Positions 1 to 8,056 of a stretch of 64,000 bases of DNA are shown in pieces. The notes beneath the pieces were generated by a model. It ran no database searches, was not told the DNA's origin, and saw only the letters and a program-made list of their open reading frames with translations. How positions within the stretch are numbered: position 1 is the stretch's first letter; the number at the start of each line of letters is the position of its first letter. A program made the translations under genes and the position numbers. The stretch is from Firmicutes bacterium UBA1702. GTDB lineage: Bacteria > Bacillota > Clostridia > Peptostreptococcales > Anaerovoracaceae. Where the stretch lies: assembly GCA_002320005.1 (NCBI GenBank), contig DCJK01000022.1:1-64000 (forward strand), read 5' to 3'.

Positions 1-204
1 AAGTCAGCAGAAGCCATAGTAGTGTGGAAGCTTCAGTAATGGAAGTGGAGCGAAGGGCTGAACAATTCAAGAGTCAAATGGACTTGCAAAAGTAAGTACT
101 CATGTCTGACGAGGAAGATAGTAGCGAAGACGTAACGGAGAGAAGCTTCCATAGGAGGTAGGATTTAGAGAGTGCGAAGCATAACGAAGAAAGGAGACAA
201 ATCT

Positions 205-1458
205 ATGTCACAACTGTTAGAGGAGATTCTCAGCAGAGAAAATATGAGACTTGCATACAAGAAGGTCAAAGCCAATAAGGGTGCAAGTGGAATCGATGGA
301 ATTAACATAGAGGAAATCGACGACTATCTCAAAGAAAACTGGGTAAATATCCGAGACAAAATCCGAGAGAGAAAGTACAAGCCAAAACCGGTAAGACGAG
401 TAGAAATACCAAAACCGGATGGAGGAGTACGAAATCTTGGAGTACCGACGGTAGTAGACAGAATCATCGAGCAGGCAATTGTGCAAAGACTGACGCCGAT
501 AGTTGAACCACACTTTAGTGAGTACAGCTATGGGTTCAGACCAAATCGCAGGGCTCAGCAGGCGATTGTGAAACTACTGGAATACTTCAATGATGGATAC
601 ACTTATGTAGTGGATATCGACCTCGAAAAGTTCTTCGACAATGTACCACAGGACAAACTTATGACATTAGTGGGGAAACTCATACAAGACCCTGATACCG
701 AATCACTCATTAGGAAGTACCTTAATGCAGGAGTAATGGTAAGGGGCAGATATGAAGAAACCAACAAAGGAACCCCGCAAGGTGGCAATCTTTCACCGCT
801 GTTAAGCAACATAATGCTTAATGAACTGGATAAGGAATTAGAAGCCAGAGGACTGCACTTTGTAAGATATGCAGATGACTGTGTGATAGCAGTAGGAAGT
901 AGTGCAGCAGCTAACAGAGTAATGCACACAATTACAAAGTGGATAGAGAAGAAGCTTGGGCTAAAAGTGAACGCAACCAAAACAAAGGTTACGACACCAA
1001 GCAAGCTGAAATATCTGGGTTTTGGATTCTGGAAAGGAACAGAGGGCTGGAAGGCAAGACCACACAAGGATTCAATTAAAAGGTTTGAAAGAAAGCTGAA
1101 ACAGCTGACGAAAAGAAGCTGGTCAGTGAGTATGGACTACAGAATTGAGAAACTCAATCAAGTCATACGTGGATGGATAAACTACTTCAGAATCGGAAGT
1201 ATGAAGAAAAACCTCATCAGAATAGATGAACATCTGCGTACAAGAATGAGAATTGTCATATGGAAACAGTGGAAGAAAAGTGGAAAACGCTATTGGGGAT
1301 TGAGAAAACTGGGAGCACCCGAATGGATGGCAAAACAGTCTGTTGGACTTGGAGACCACTATCAGGCGGTGGCAAAGACAACAGGACTACACCTCATTAG
1401 CAAAGAAATCCTCGCAAAGCGAGGACTTCTCAGTTGTTTAGATTATTATTTGAATTGA
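205..1458 (+). CDS. ltrA: Group II intron reverse transcriptase/maturase
   Basis: Intron-encoded protein of 417 residues that would assist splicing and retrohoming of its host intron. The reverse transcriptase palm shows the catalytic YADD at about residues 222-225, with upstream blocks GIDGINIEEI, SYGFRPNRR and GTPQGGNLSPLLSN. After the palm comes the maturase (X/GIIM) region around WINYFRIGSMKK. The C-terminus ends soon after and shows no HNH endonuclease motif, so the protein is the endonuclease-less type. The start was set at an ATG 8 nt after AAGGAG; an in-frame ATG 33 nt upstream has no such site. All key motifs are intact, so the element may be active. Confidence 0.93.
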   Translation: MSQLLEEILSRENMRLAYKKVKANKGASGIDGINIEEIDDYLKENWVNIRDKIRERKYKPKPVRRVEIPKPDGGVRNLGVPTVVDRIIEQAIVQRLTPIVEPHFSEYSYGFRPNRRAQQAIVKLLEYFNDGYTYVVDIDLEKFFDNVPQDKLMTLVGKLIQDPDTESLIRKYLNAGVMVRGRYEETNKGTPQGGNLSPLLSNIMLNELDKELEARGLHFVRYADDCVIAVGSSAAANRVMHTITKWIEKKLGLKVNATKTKVTTPSKLKYLGFGFWKGTEGWKARPHKDSIKRFERKLKQLTKRSWSVSMDYRIEKLNQVIRGWINYFRIGSMKKNLIRIDEHLRTRMRIVIWKQWKKSGKRYWGLRKLGAPEWMAKQSVGLGDHYQAVAKTTGLHLISKEILAKRGLLSCLDYYLN

Positions 1459-1523
1459 ACCGCCGTATGCCGAACGGCACGTACGGTGGTGTGAAAGGGG
1501 CTACTAGTTAGCCCCTATTCGAT
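1457..1523 (+). ncRNA. Group II intron domains V and VI
   Basis: Directly after the reverse transcriptase stop lies a short hairpin with paired arms ACCGCCGTATGCC / GGCACGTACGGTGGT around a GAAC-like loop. This is the typical shape and sequence style of catalytic domain V. A second stem, GGGGCTA / TAGCCCC, follows and would be domain VI carrying the branch-point A. The intron probably ends at CTATTCGAT. The assignment rests on reading the pairing by eye. Confidence 0.75.
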
Positions 1524-1544
1524 TTGCATCAATATATTTTGAGA

Positions 1545-2888
1545 TTATACTAAACCTTGAGCCATCATAGCTTCTGCAACTTTTTCGAAGCCTGCGATGT
1601 TGGCACCTGCAACCAGGTTGTATCCTAAGCCATACTTTTCGCTTGCTTCTGCAGCATGCTTGTGAATGTTAACCATAATAGTTTCCAGCTGTTCATATAC
1701 CTGTTCAGGTGAGAATACGGTATGACCTGCGTTCTGACCCATTTCGATGCATGAGCAAGCTACGCCGCCTGCGTTAGCTGCCTTTGAAGGTCCTACTACT
1801 ACACCGTTGTCCATTAAGAACTTAAGTGCATCGTTGGTGGTAGGCATGTTAGCTCCTTCGCAGAGGAACTTGCATCCGTTTGCAACCATCTTTTCAGCGT
1901 CTTCCATGTGGATTTCGTTCTGAGTTGCGCAAGGTATGTAGAGGTCAGCCTTAACTTCCCAAGGCTTCTTTCCTGCAAAGAACTTAGCACCAGGGAACTT
2001 TTCTGCGTAAGGTGCGCAGACATTCTTTCCGGAAGCTCTCAGTTCAAGCATGTAGTCAACCTTTTCGCCTGTTACGCCATCTTCGTCAAGGATATATCCG
2101 TCAGGACCGGAGATGGTGATTACTTTTGCTCCTAATTCGTTAAGTTTCTGAACTGTACCCCATGATACATTACCGAAACCGGAAACTACGACCTTTTTGC
2201 CTTTTAAGTCTTCTCCACAGTGTTTCAGCATTTCTCTTGCGAAGAATACGATGCCGTAACCTGTAGCTTCTGTTCTTCCTGCCAGTCCGCCGTAAGCAAG
2301 ACCTTTACCTGTAAGAACGCCTTCATATCTGTTTACGATTCTCTTGTACTGACCGAAGAGGTATCCGATTTCTCTTGCACCTACACCCAGGTCGCCTGCA
2401 GGAACGTCAGTTGAAGGACCGATGTGTCTGTATAATTCAGTCATGAAAGCCTGGCAGAATCTCATGATTTCAGCGTCGGACTTGCCGTTAGGATCAAAAT
2501 CTGCGCCGCCTTTGCCGCCGCCGATTGGAAGACCTGTAAGGCTGTTCTTGAAAATCTGTTCAAATCCCAGGAACTTGATGATTCCTGGATATACGTTTGG
2601 AGCAAATCTCAGACCGCCCTTGTAAGGTCCGATTGCGCTGTTAAATTCATATCTGTATCCTCTGTTAACCTGAACTTTGCCGTTGTCGTCAACCCATGTT
2701 ACTCTGAAGCTGATTCCTCTTTCAGGTTCGATAAGTCTTTCAATCAGACCTGATTCAACATACTCAGGATGTGCTTCCAGTACCGGTTCGATTGAAGAAA
2801 GAACTTCTTCTACTGTCTGGTGAAATTCAGGTTCACCGGGATTTCTTTTTTTTGCAATCTCAATGTACTTGTCAACAATGTTTGCCAT
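1545..2888 (-). CDS. gdhA: Glutamate dehydrogenase, hexameric class I (NADP-type family)
   Basis: Interconverts glutamate with 2-oxoglutarate plus ammonia in the cytosol, a central nitrogen and redox step in amino-acid fermenters. The 447-residue length is that of the small hexameric enzymes. The substrate-site lysine region reads PIGGGKGGADFDPNGKSD around Lys126, and the Rossmann nucleotide motif GFGNVSWGTV starts near residue 237. The start follows GAGGAG and matches family N-termini. It is monocistronic, with its own promoter upstream and a group II intron just beyond its stop, which leaves no room for a normal terminator between them. NADP versus NAD preference cannot be settled from this reading. 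Confidence 0.95.
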   Translation of the reverse strand: MANIVDKYIEIAKKRNPGEPEFHQTVEEVLSSIEPVLEAHPEYVESGLIERLIEPERGISFRVTWVDDNGKVQVNRGYRYEFNSAIGPYKGGLRFAPNVYPGIIKFLGFEQIFKNSLTGLPIGGGKGGADFDPNGKSDAEIMRFCQAFMTELYRHIGPSTDVPAGDLGVGAREIGYLFGQYKRIVNRYEGVLTGKGLAYGGLAGRTEATGYGIVFFAREMLKHCGEDLKGKKVVVSGFGNVSWGTVQKLNELGAKVITISGPDGYILDEDGVTGEKVDYMLELRASGKNVCAPYAEKFPGAKFFAGKKPWEVKADLYIPCATQNEIHMEDAEKMVANGCKFLCEGANMPTTNDALKFLMDNGVVVGPSKAANAGGVACSCIEMGQNAGHTVFSPEQVYEQLETIMVNIHKHAAEASEKYGLGYNLVAGANIAGFEKVAEAMMAQGLV

Positions 2889-2966
2889 GATAGTTAATCT
2901 CCTCTTCTCTTTAACATAGAATATGGTTGTTTTGTTATTTATGAAACAAAGTTATTTACATTCTCA

Positions 2967-2994
2967 ATTTAACACTAAGAAATGACCTTGTCAA
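2967..2994 (-). promoter_or_regulatory. Predicted sigma-A promoter of gdhA
   Basis: On the minus strand TTGACA is followed after 16 bp by TTAAAT, about 80 bp upstream of the gdhA start. The -35 is perfect and the -10 is four of six. No regulator site was recognised in the leader. Confidence 0.55.
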
Positions 2995-3174
2995 CACCGT
3001 GTATACAATATTTTTTTGTATTTTTTTTAGACCATAAAACAAGCGGAGTCCTGTTAAATGCAATGGCAGACAGATGCTGATACATTCTCAGCCATCCGGT
3101 GCTTTATATTTCATTGGTAATAGTGAGTATGCCGTAGCACCGTCAATTGATTTGCCGTATTTCGTATTAAAAAC

Positions 3175-3204
3175 TTGCAAAAAACCGTGAAAGTGAGCTA
3201 TAAT
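3175..3204 (+). promoter_or_regulatory. Predicted promoter of the mgtE leader transcript
   Basis: TTGCAA, an 18-bp spacer and a perfect TATAAT lie about 180 bp upstream of the mgtE start. This gives an unusually long leader of roughly 170 nt that contains a small open reading frame and a hairpin. The stretch between this promoter and the gdhA promoter shows no other recognisable feature. Confidence 0.55.
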
Positions 3205-3249
3205 ATAGAAGTTAGGATTCACTATTAAATTATGAAAGGAGTAAAAGAA

Positions 3250-3327
3250 ATGGATAGCGTTCCCGACGGGAAAAACTACACCAAAAGAATTAAAAAACCC
3301 GCTTTTGCTCCGGCCTTTAGAAGATAG
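3250..3327 (+). CDS. Possible leader peptide upstream of mgtE (25 aa)
   Basis: A 25-codon frame sits in the mgtE leader behind a good ribosome site (GAAAGGAG, 7 nt before ATG). The product begins MDSVPDGKN and ends KKPAFAPAFRR, with three prolines and a basic tail. It ends 56 nt before the mgtE start. Between the two lies a small hairpin, CCCGG-GCAT-CCGGG at 3349-3362, immediately before the mgtE ribosome site. Proline- or acid-containing leader peptides control Mg2+ transporters in enterobacteria (MgtL type). A similar role here is only inferred from position; the frame could also be fortuitous. Confidence 0.4.
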   Translation: MDSVPDGKNYTKRIKKPAFAPAFRR

Positions 3328-3383
3328 AATCCCTTTTTCCTTTTGAATCCCGGGCATCCGGGTAAAGAAAGGAGGAGATTGCA

Positions 3384-4787
3384 ATGGATCCAAACATTGT
3401 AATGCAGCCGGAAGCAGCAGTAGAAGAATCTCTCGAAAAAATATTCGGCTGGATAGGAGAAAAGAAGTATTTCAAAGTCAGAGATGAACTCCTCAAGTAC
3501 AACGAGGCGGATATAGCGGAAATGTTTGAGGAGATGCTGGAGGATCCGGGCATACTGGAGTCCACAGTTGTAATATACAGACTTCTTCCCAAGGATATTT
3601 CTGTGGAAGTATTTTCCTACCTTCCGTCTGATGATCAGCTTAAGATTGTTGATGGCATAACTGATGCAGAATTAAGCTATATAGTGCAGGAGCTGGATTT
3701 TGATGATAAGATAGACATTCTTGAGGAACTTCCTGCAAACCTGGTAGATAAAATTCTGGAAAAGACTCCAAAAGACGAAAGGCGTCTTATAAATACGTTC
3801 CTCAACTATCCGGACACTTGTGCCGGAAGCCTGATGACGCCTGATTACATCAGCCTTCAGAAGGAAATGACCGTGGCTGAGGCCATGGCATATATAAAAA
3901 AAGAAGGTATGGATGCTGAAACCATATATACCTGTTATGTAAAGGATACAGGGAGAAAGCTTATAGGAATAGTATCCCTAAGCACTCTTGTGGTTTCTGA
4001 CGATAATTTAAAAATAATGGACATAATGCACACCGACTATGTGTGGATAAATGTTTACGAAGATCAGGAAGAGGTAGCGGAACAGTTTAAAAAGTACGGA
4101 TTTCTGGCAATACCTGTAGTTGATAATGAGCACAGACTGGTGGGAATCATAACCGTTGATGATATTCTGGAAGTAATAGAAGAAGAAAACACCGAGGATA
4201 TCGAGCGTATGGCAGGTATCATCGACTGGGAGGATTCAGACAAGGAATATCTGGACATGTCAGTATGGCAGCATGCCATCAACAGACTTCCGTGGCTTCT
4301 TATACTCATGGTGGCATATATATTTACGGGAATGATAATAACCAGCTTTGAGGCGAAGCTGTCAGAGATAATATGTCTCGTTGCATATATGCCTATGCTG
4401 ATGGGAACAGGAGGAAACACCGGTTCTCAGGCAGCCACACTTATAATAAGAGGTCTGGCCATGGACGAGGTGGAGCCTTCGGACGCCTTGCGCATACTAT
4501 GGAAAGAAGTGCGCATCGGAGCTGTGATAGGCCTCATACTCAGCGTATTTAATTTCGTAAGGGTATGCTGGTTTGATGGAAACGGACCTATGATAGCGCT
4601 TACTGTATGTTGCGCTATGCTGTTCATAGTTATTTTTGCCAAAATACTGGGAAGTATGATTCCTCTTCTGGTTAAAAAAGTAAATCTGGACCCGGCACTC
4701 ATAGCGAATCCTGCCATTTCATCAATATCCGATGCTGTGGCATTGTCGATTTATTTTGCTATGGCGGCAATTTTCCTGGGACTTTAA
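3384..4787 (+). CDS. mgtE: Magnesium transporter MgtE
   Basis: Mg2+ channel of the cytoplasmic membrane, 467 residues, standard MgtE length. Order of parts: an acidic N-terminal superhelical domain (about 1-140) with repeats such as LPSDDQLKIVDGI; two CBS domains (about 145-265) that sense cytosolic Mg2+; a linker helix; then five membrane segments from about residue 295. The pore signature MGTGGNTGSQAATLIIRGLA lies near residue 340. The start ATG follows GGAGGAG. It is a single-gene unit with a terminator straight after the stop. The possible leader peptide and hairpin upstream suggest translation-coupled control on top of CBS gating. Confidence 0.95.
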   Translation: MDPNIVMQPEAAVEESLEKIFGWIGEKKYFKVRDELLKYNEADIAEMFEEMLEDPGILESTVVIYRLLPKDISVEVFSYLPSDDQLKIVDGITDAELSYIVQELDFDDKIDILEELPANLVDKILEKTPKDERRLINTFLNYPDTCAGSLMTPDYISLQKEMTVAEAMAYIKKEGMDAETIYTCYVKDTGRKLIGIVSLSTLVVSDDNLKIMDIMHTDYVWINVYEDQEEVAEQFKKYGFLAIPVVDNEHRLVGIITVDDILEVIEEENTEDIERMAGIIDWEDSDKEYLDMSVWQHAINRLPWLLILMVAYIFTGMIITSFEAKLSEIICLVAYMPMLMGTGGNTGSQAATLIIRGLAMDEVEPSDALRILWKEVRIGAVIGLILSVFNFVRVCWFDGNGPMIALTVCCAMLFIVIFAKILGSMIPLLVKKVNLDPALIANPAISSISDAVALSIYFAMAAIFLGL

Positions 4788-4793
4788 GAAAAC

Positions 4794-4825
4794 AGAGGCT
4801 GAAGCCCAAAAGGCACAGCCTCTTT
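4794..4825 (+). terminator. Terminator after mgtE
   Basis: Stem AGAGGCTG / CAGCCTCT with a 14-nt loop starts a few bases after the mgtE stop and runs into TTT. The U-tract is short, so some read-through into nnrD is possible. Confidence 0.6.
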
Positions 4826-4869
4826 GCATGTGCAGTGTGAAAAAAATTCAGAATGAAAGGATTTTTTTT

Positions 4870-5745
4870 ATGATAAACAGTATCATAACGGAAGAAGTTG
4901 TCAAAACTATATTAGGAAAACGCGACAGGGAAATACATAAGGGTCATTGCGGACGGATTCTCATTGCTGCAGGCTCCAGAGGTATGGCAGGTGCTGCAGT
5001 GCTTGCAGTTTCCGGAGCATTGAGGGCCGGAAGCGGTCTGGTACAGGCAGCTGTACCGGCAGAATTATTTCCTATATTGCAGACGGCGGTTCCGGAAGCC
5101 ACATGCATAGAGCGCGATTTTTCTAAAACAGACCTTGGCAGGTACGATGCTATTGCCATAGGTCCGGGACTGGGGAAAAGCCCGGAGGCATGCGCCTCTA
5201 TAGAAGAACTGCTGACGGCTTTTAACGGTCCGCTGGTGCTGGATGCCGACGCACTGAATATCATATCCGAAAGAGAATGGCATAGCATGCTTATGAAAAG
5301 ACCTGAAGGGAAGACTGTAATAACACCACATCCGGGCGAAGCAGCACGACTTCTGGGCAGAAACATAGGAACCACTGATGAAGAACGACGGGAAGCTGCG
5401 CATGCCCTGGCTGAACGGACGGGAGCGGTGGTTTTGTTGAAAGGTCACGAAACCATTGTAGCCGCAGACAGCTGCAAAACATATACTAATATTACAGGTA
5501 ACCCCGGCATGGCTACAGGTGGATCGGGAGACGTGCTTACAGGCATAATTGCCGGTTTCATGGGACAGAAAAAGCCCGTGTCTTTAGGCGGATGCAGACT
5601 TTCACCCCGGGAAGCTGCAATCTGCGGTGCTTTTGTTCATGGCCGTGCAGGGGACCTGGCCGCTGAAAAGTTGGGAGAATATGGTTTGATTGCCGGGGAC
5701 ATAGCATATTATACGGCTATTGCTTTGAAGGAAATTTCAGGTTAG
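4870..5745 (+). CDS. nnrD: ADP-dependent (S)-NAD(P)H-hydrate dehydratase
   Basis: Repairs hydrated NADH/NADPH using ADP. The 291-residue protein is the ribokinase-like dehydratase alone, without the N-terminal NnrE epimerase domain present in fused homologues. Diagnostic stretches are GAAVLAVSGALRAGSGLVQ, AIGPGLG, VLDADALNI, VITPHPGEAARLLG and the catalytic GMATGGSGDVLTG with Asp near residue 221. An in-frame ATG exists far upstream, but it would begin inside mgtE and span its terminator; the chosen ATG follows GAAAGGA and gives the family N-terminus MINSIITEEVV. In many Firmicutes this gene precedes alr and an MazEF pair; here mazF follows directly. Confidence 0.92.
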   Translation: MINSIITEEVVKTILGKRDREIHKGHCGRILIAAGSRGMAGAAVLAVSGALRAGSGLVQAAVPAELFPILQTAVPEATCIERDFSKTDLGRYDAIAIGPGLGKSPEACASIEELLTAFNGPLVLDADALNIISEREWHSMLMKRPEGKTVITPHPGEAARLLGRNIGTTDEERREAAHALAERTGAVVLLKGHETIVAADSCKTYTNITGNPGMATGGSGDVLTGIIAGFMGQKKPVSLGGCRLSPREAAICGAFVHGRAGDLAAEKLGEYGLIAGDIAYYTAIALKEISG

Positions 5746-5786
5746 ACATCCACGCTGCTAAATTGAGATTAAAAGGAGTGTTGGAC

Positions 5787-6146
5787 TTGATAGTAAAAAA
5801 GGGGGATCTGTTTTTTGCTGATTTAAGTCCTGTAGTTGGCTCTGAACAAGGGGGAGTACGGCCTGTACTGGTAGTGCAGAACGATGTGGGAAACAAGTAC
5901 AGTCCGACCATTATCGTGGCGGCTGTAACATCTCAGACAAAAACAAAACTGCCTACTCATGTTCGTTTAGAGGCAACACAGGGAGGACTCAGCAAGGATT
6001 CGGTTGTTCTGCTGGAGCAGCTTAGAACTATAGATAAGCAGCGGTTGAAGGAAAGAATCGGCACACTTAGCGAAAGTCAGCTTCCGGATGTGGAAAAAGC
6101 GCTGAGCGTAAGTTTGGGAATTGCCAATTCTGTTGAAAACCGTTAG
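5787..6146 (+). CDS. ndoA: MazF/NdoA-type endoribonuclease toxin, no adjacent antitoxin
   Basis: Sequence-specific mRNA endonuclease of the PemK/MazF family, 119 residues. It is close in pattern to Bacillus NdoA: IVKKGDLFFADLSPVVGSEQ, RPVLVVQND, an IIVAAVTSQ strand and a C-terminal LLEQLRTIDKQRL. A TTG start is preferred because AAAAGGAG lies 9 nt upstream and the product then begins exactly like family members; an upstream ATG would add eight residues and overlap the ribosome site. The usual ribbon-helix-helix antitoxin gene (ndoAI/mazE) that precedes ndoA in relatives is absent: only 41 bp separate it from nnrD. The antitoxin must be elsewhere, or the toxin is controlled differently. Confidence 0.9.
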   Translation: MIVKKGDLFFADLSPVVGSEQGGVRPVLVVQNDVGNKYSPTIIVAAVTSQTKTKLPTHVRLEATQGGLSKDSVVLLEQLRTIDKQRLKERIGTLSESQLPDVEKALSVSLGIANSVENR

Positions 6147-6164
6147 AATAGTATCAGGCAACCA

Positions 6165-6200
6165 GGGACTGTCCGGCACGGTTCTGCCGGACCGGTCCCT
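6165..6200 (+). terminator. Strong hairpin after ndoA, weak U-tract
   Basis: GGGACTGTCCGGCA pairs with TGCCGGACCGGTCCC (one internal mismatch). The 3' side continues TTGAC rather than a run of T, so it may be an RNA-stability or weakly terminating hairpin rather than a strict terminator. It separates ndoA from the transketolase genes. Confidence 0.55.
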
Positions 6201-6237
6201 TGACAGTATAAATCAGAATAAGACATTGGAGGAAAAA

Positions 6238-7056
6238 ATGAGTTACAAGGAGTACGAGAAAATCGCTTCTAAAATCAGAGAAGATGTCATAAAGGAGGTA
6301 CATAGCGCCGGTTCGGGTCACCCGGGCGGCTCCCTTTCGGCAGCTGATATAGTTACAGCACTGTATTTTAAAGAAATGAAAGTGGATCCGGATAACCCCG
6401 ACATGGAGGGAAGAGACAAATTCATTTTATCCAAAGGCCATGCGGCACCGGTACAGTACGCTGCACTGGCTGAGAAAGGATATTTCGAAAAGGAAGAACT
6501 CCTTACACTGAGAAAGTTGGGAAGCAGGCTGCAGGGGCACCCCAACAGAGACAAGCTGCCCGGTATAGAAATGTCTACCGGTTCTCTGGGACAGGGCTTT
6601 GCCGTATGCGTTGGAATGGCTCTTGCCAACAAAATGGATAATGACCCGGGAAGAATATATACCCTGCTGGGAGACGGAGAACTTCAGGAGGGCCTCATAT
6701 GGGAAGCTGCAATGGCATCATCCCATTATAAGCTTGATAACCTGTGCGTTATCGTAGACTGGAACGGACTTCAGATAGACGGAAACAACGACGATGTAAT
6801 GACAGTGAAGCCTATAGACGAAAAGTTCAGAGCCTTTGGTTTTAATGTGCTGGTGATAGACGGGCATGACTTTGGAGAAATATTTGAAGCCTTTGACAAT
6901 GCAAGAAAATGTAAGGGCAGACCTACAGCAATCATAGCCAGAACGCATAAGGGCAGAGGAGTATCCTTCATGGAGGACCAGGCAGGCTGGCACGGCAAAG
7001 CTCCGGATGATGAACAGACTAAACAGGCTCTTGAGGAACTGGGAGGTGCACTGTAA
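6238..7056 (+). CDS. tktN: Transketolase, N-terminal (thiamine diphosphate) subunit
   Basis: First half of a two-gene transketolase of the non-oxidative pentose phosphate pathway, 272 residues. It holds the ThDP-binding parts: SAGSGHPGGSLSAADIVTAL, LSKGHAAPVQYAAL, and the GDGELQEGLIWEAAM plus DWNGLQIDG cofactor motif. Start ATG follows TTGGAGG. The stop and the start of the second subunit share one base (TAATG), so the two are translationally coupled in equal amounts. Split transketolases are common in anaerobes and archaea, so this is not a frameshift. Confidence 0.95.
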   Translation: MSYKEYEKIASKIREDVIKEVHSAGSGHPGGSLSAADIVTALYFKEMKVDPDNPDMEGRDKFILSKGHAAPVQYAALAEKGYFEKEELLTLRKLGSRLQGHPNRDKLPGIEMSTGSLGQGFAVCVGMALANKMDNDPGRIYTLLGDGELQEGLIWEAAMASSHYKLDNLCVIVDWNGLQIDGNNDDVMTVKPIDEKFRAFGFNVLVIDGHDFGEIFEAFDNARKCKGRPTAIIARTHKGRGVSFMEDQAGWHGKAPDDEQTKQALEELGGAL

Positions 7057-7988
7057 TGGCAGACAAGACAGCAACGAGACAGGCCTATGGAAAGGCTCTT
7101 GTAGAAATAGGAAAAACTAACAAAAATCTTATAGTTATGGATGCGGATCTCTCAAAGTCAACTATGACGGCAGAATTCGCCAAAACTTTCCCGGACAGAT
7201 TTTTTAACATGGGAATTGCAGAACAGAATCTTTATGCTACGGCTTGCGGTATGGCGCTTTCGGGAAAGGTTGTCTGCGCCAGCACTTTTGCAATGTTTGC
7301 AGCAGGAAGGGCATTTGAGATAATAAGAAATTCCATAGGATATACCCGCGCCAACGTTAAAATATGTGCTACCCATGCCGGAATCACCGTAGGCGAAGAC
7401 GGAGCCAGTCATCAGACTTTTGAGGATCTGGCACTTATGAGGACAATACCGGGAATGACAGTGGTAAATCCCGGGGATGCCTTTTCTACTGCTGAACTGA
7501 TGAAGCAGGTTGTGGAAATGCAGGGACCATGCTATGTAAGACTGGGAAGAGCTGCAGTACCTGCCTTATATGAAGAAGGCGCAGAAATAAAGCTGGGCAA
7601 AGGAAACTGGATTCGCCGAGGAAAAGATATAACCGTTGTCGCCACGGGAATAATGGTCAACGAAGCTGTTGCAGCAGCGGCAGAGCTGTCATCGCAGGGA
7701 ATTGATGCCGGCATCATAGATATGCATACCATCAAGCCTCTGGACGAAGAAATTCTTGTAGAGGCTGCATCCATAGGTCCTGTGGTCACCGCTGAAGAGC
7801 ACTCCGTCATAGGAGGACTGGGCGGAGCAACAGCAGAAGTCCTGTGCAGAAGAAATCCTGTCAGAATGGCAATGGTGGGCCAGCACGATACCTTCGGAGA
7901 ATCAGGCAAGCCGGATGAACTCAAGGAAAAATACGGAATGACATCTGCAGATATAGCCAAGGCGGTAAAAAGTCTGCTGAATAGGTAA
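7056..7988 (+). CDS. tktC: Transketolase, C-terminal subunit
   Basis: Second half of the split transketolase, 310 residues, containing the pyrimidine-binding and C-terminal domains. Motifs: VMDADLSKSTMTAEFAKTFP, the catalytic Glu region NMGIAEQNLYATACGMALSG, CATHAGITVGEDGASHQTFE and the C-terminal EEHSVIGGLGGATAEVL. It overlaps the first subunit by one base and ends the two-gene unit, with a hairpin starting 13 bp after its stop. Confidence 0.95.
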   Translation: MADKTATRQAYGKALVEIGKTNKNLIVMDADLSKSTMTAEFAKTFPDRFFNMGIAEQNLYATACGMALSGKVVCASTFAMFAAGRAFEIIRNSIGYTRANVKICATHAGITVGEDGASHQTFEDLALMRTIPGMTVVNPGDAFSTAELMKQVVEMQGPCYVRLGRAAVPALYEEGAEIKLGKGNWIRRGKDITVVATGIMVNEAVAAAAELSSQGIDAGIIDMHTIKPLDEEILVEAASIGPVVTAEEHSVIGGLGGATAEVLCRRNPVRMAMVGQHDTFGESGKPDELKEKYGMTSADIAKAVKSLLNR

Positions 7989-8001
7989 ATAAAAGAATAA
8001 G

Positions 8002-8050
8002 ACTCCCTTCACAGTCATAATATGTTATTAAAATGATAGCGAAGGGAGTT
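8002..8050 (+). terminator. Terminator of tktNC whose 3' arm is the next gene's Shine-Dalgarno
   Basis: ACTCCCTTC (8002-8010) pairs perfectly with GAAGGGAGT (8041-8049), followed by TTTTTT, across a 30-nt loop. The same GAAGGGAG is the ribosome site of the following gene, whose ATG is at 8057. The loop contains AT-rich TTAAAAT that could serve as a -10 element, so transcripts starting inside the loop would have a free ribosome site while read-through transcripts would not. Confidence 0.65.
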
Positions 8051-8056
8051 TTTTAT

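Larger units (their letters stand above)
1..1523 (+). mobile_element. Group II intron, 3' portion (5' end outside window)
   Basis: The sequence from the window edge to about 1523 reads as a group II intron: a structured non-coding leader, one intron-encoded protein, then a compact domain V/VI. The 3' boundary is placed after the run TATTCGAT, which resembles usual intron ends; the 5' boundary and the exact class cannot be seen. The intron lies on the plus strand and ends 21 bp beyond the stop codon of gdhA on the other strand, so it probably landed in the gdhA transcription terminator region. The protein has no HNH endonuclease, as in the endonuclease-less bacterial classes that often use such intergenic targets. 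Confidence 0.85.

Noticed and set aside
603..1067. Long minus-strand open frame inside the reverse transcriptase gene
   Set aside because: It is a shadow of the coding strand: no ribosome site and no recognisable motif.
4732..4869. Upstream extension of nnrD to an earlier ATG
   Set aside because: It would start within mgtE and read through a terminator hairpin; the shorter form has the family N-terminus.
7054..7060. Two transketolase halves as a frameshifted single gene
   Set aside because: Each half has its own start, they overlap by the usual TAATG junction, and split transketolase is well known.
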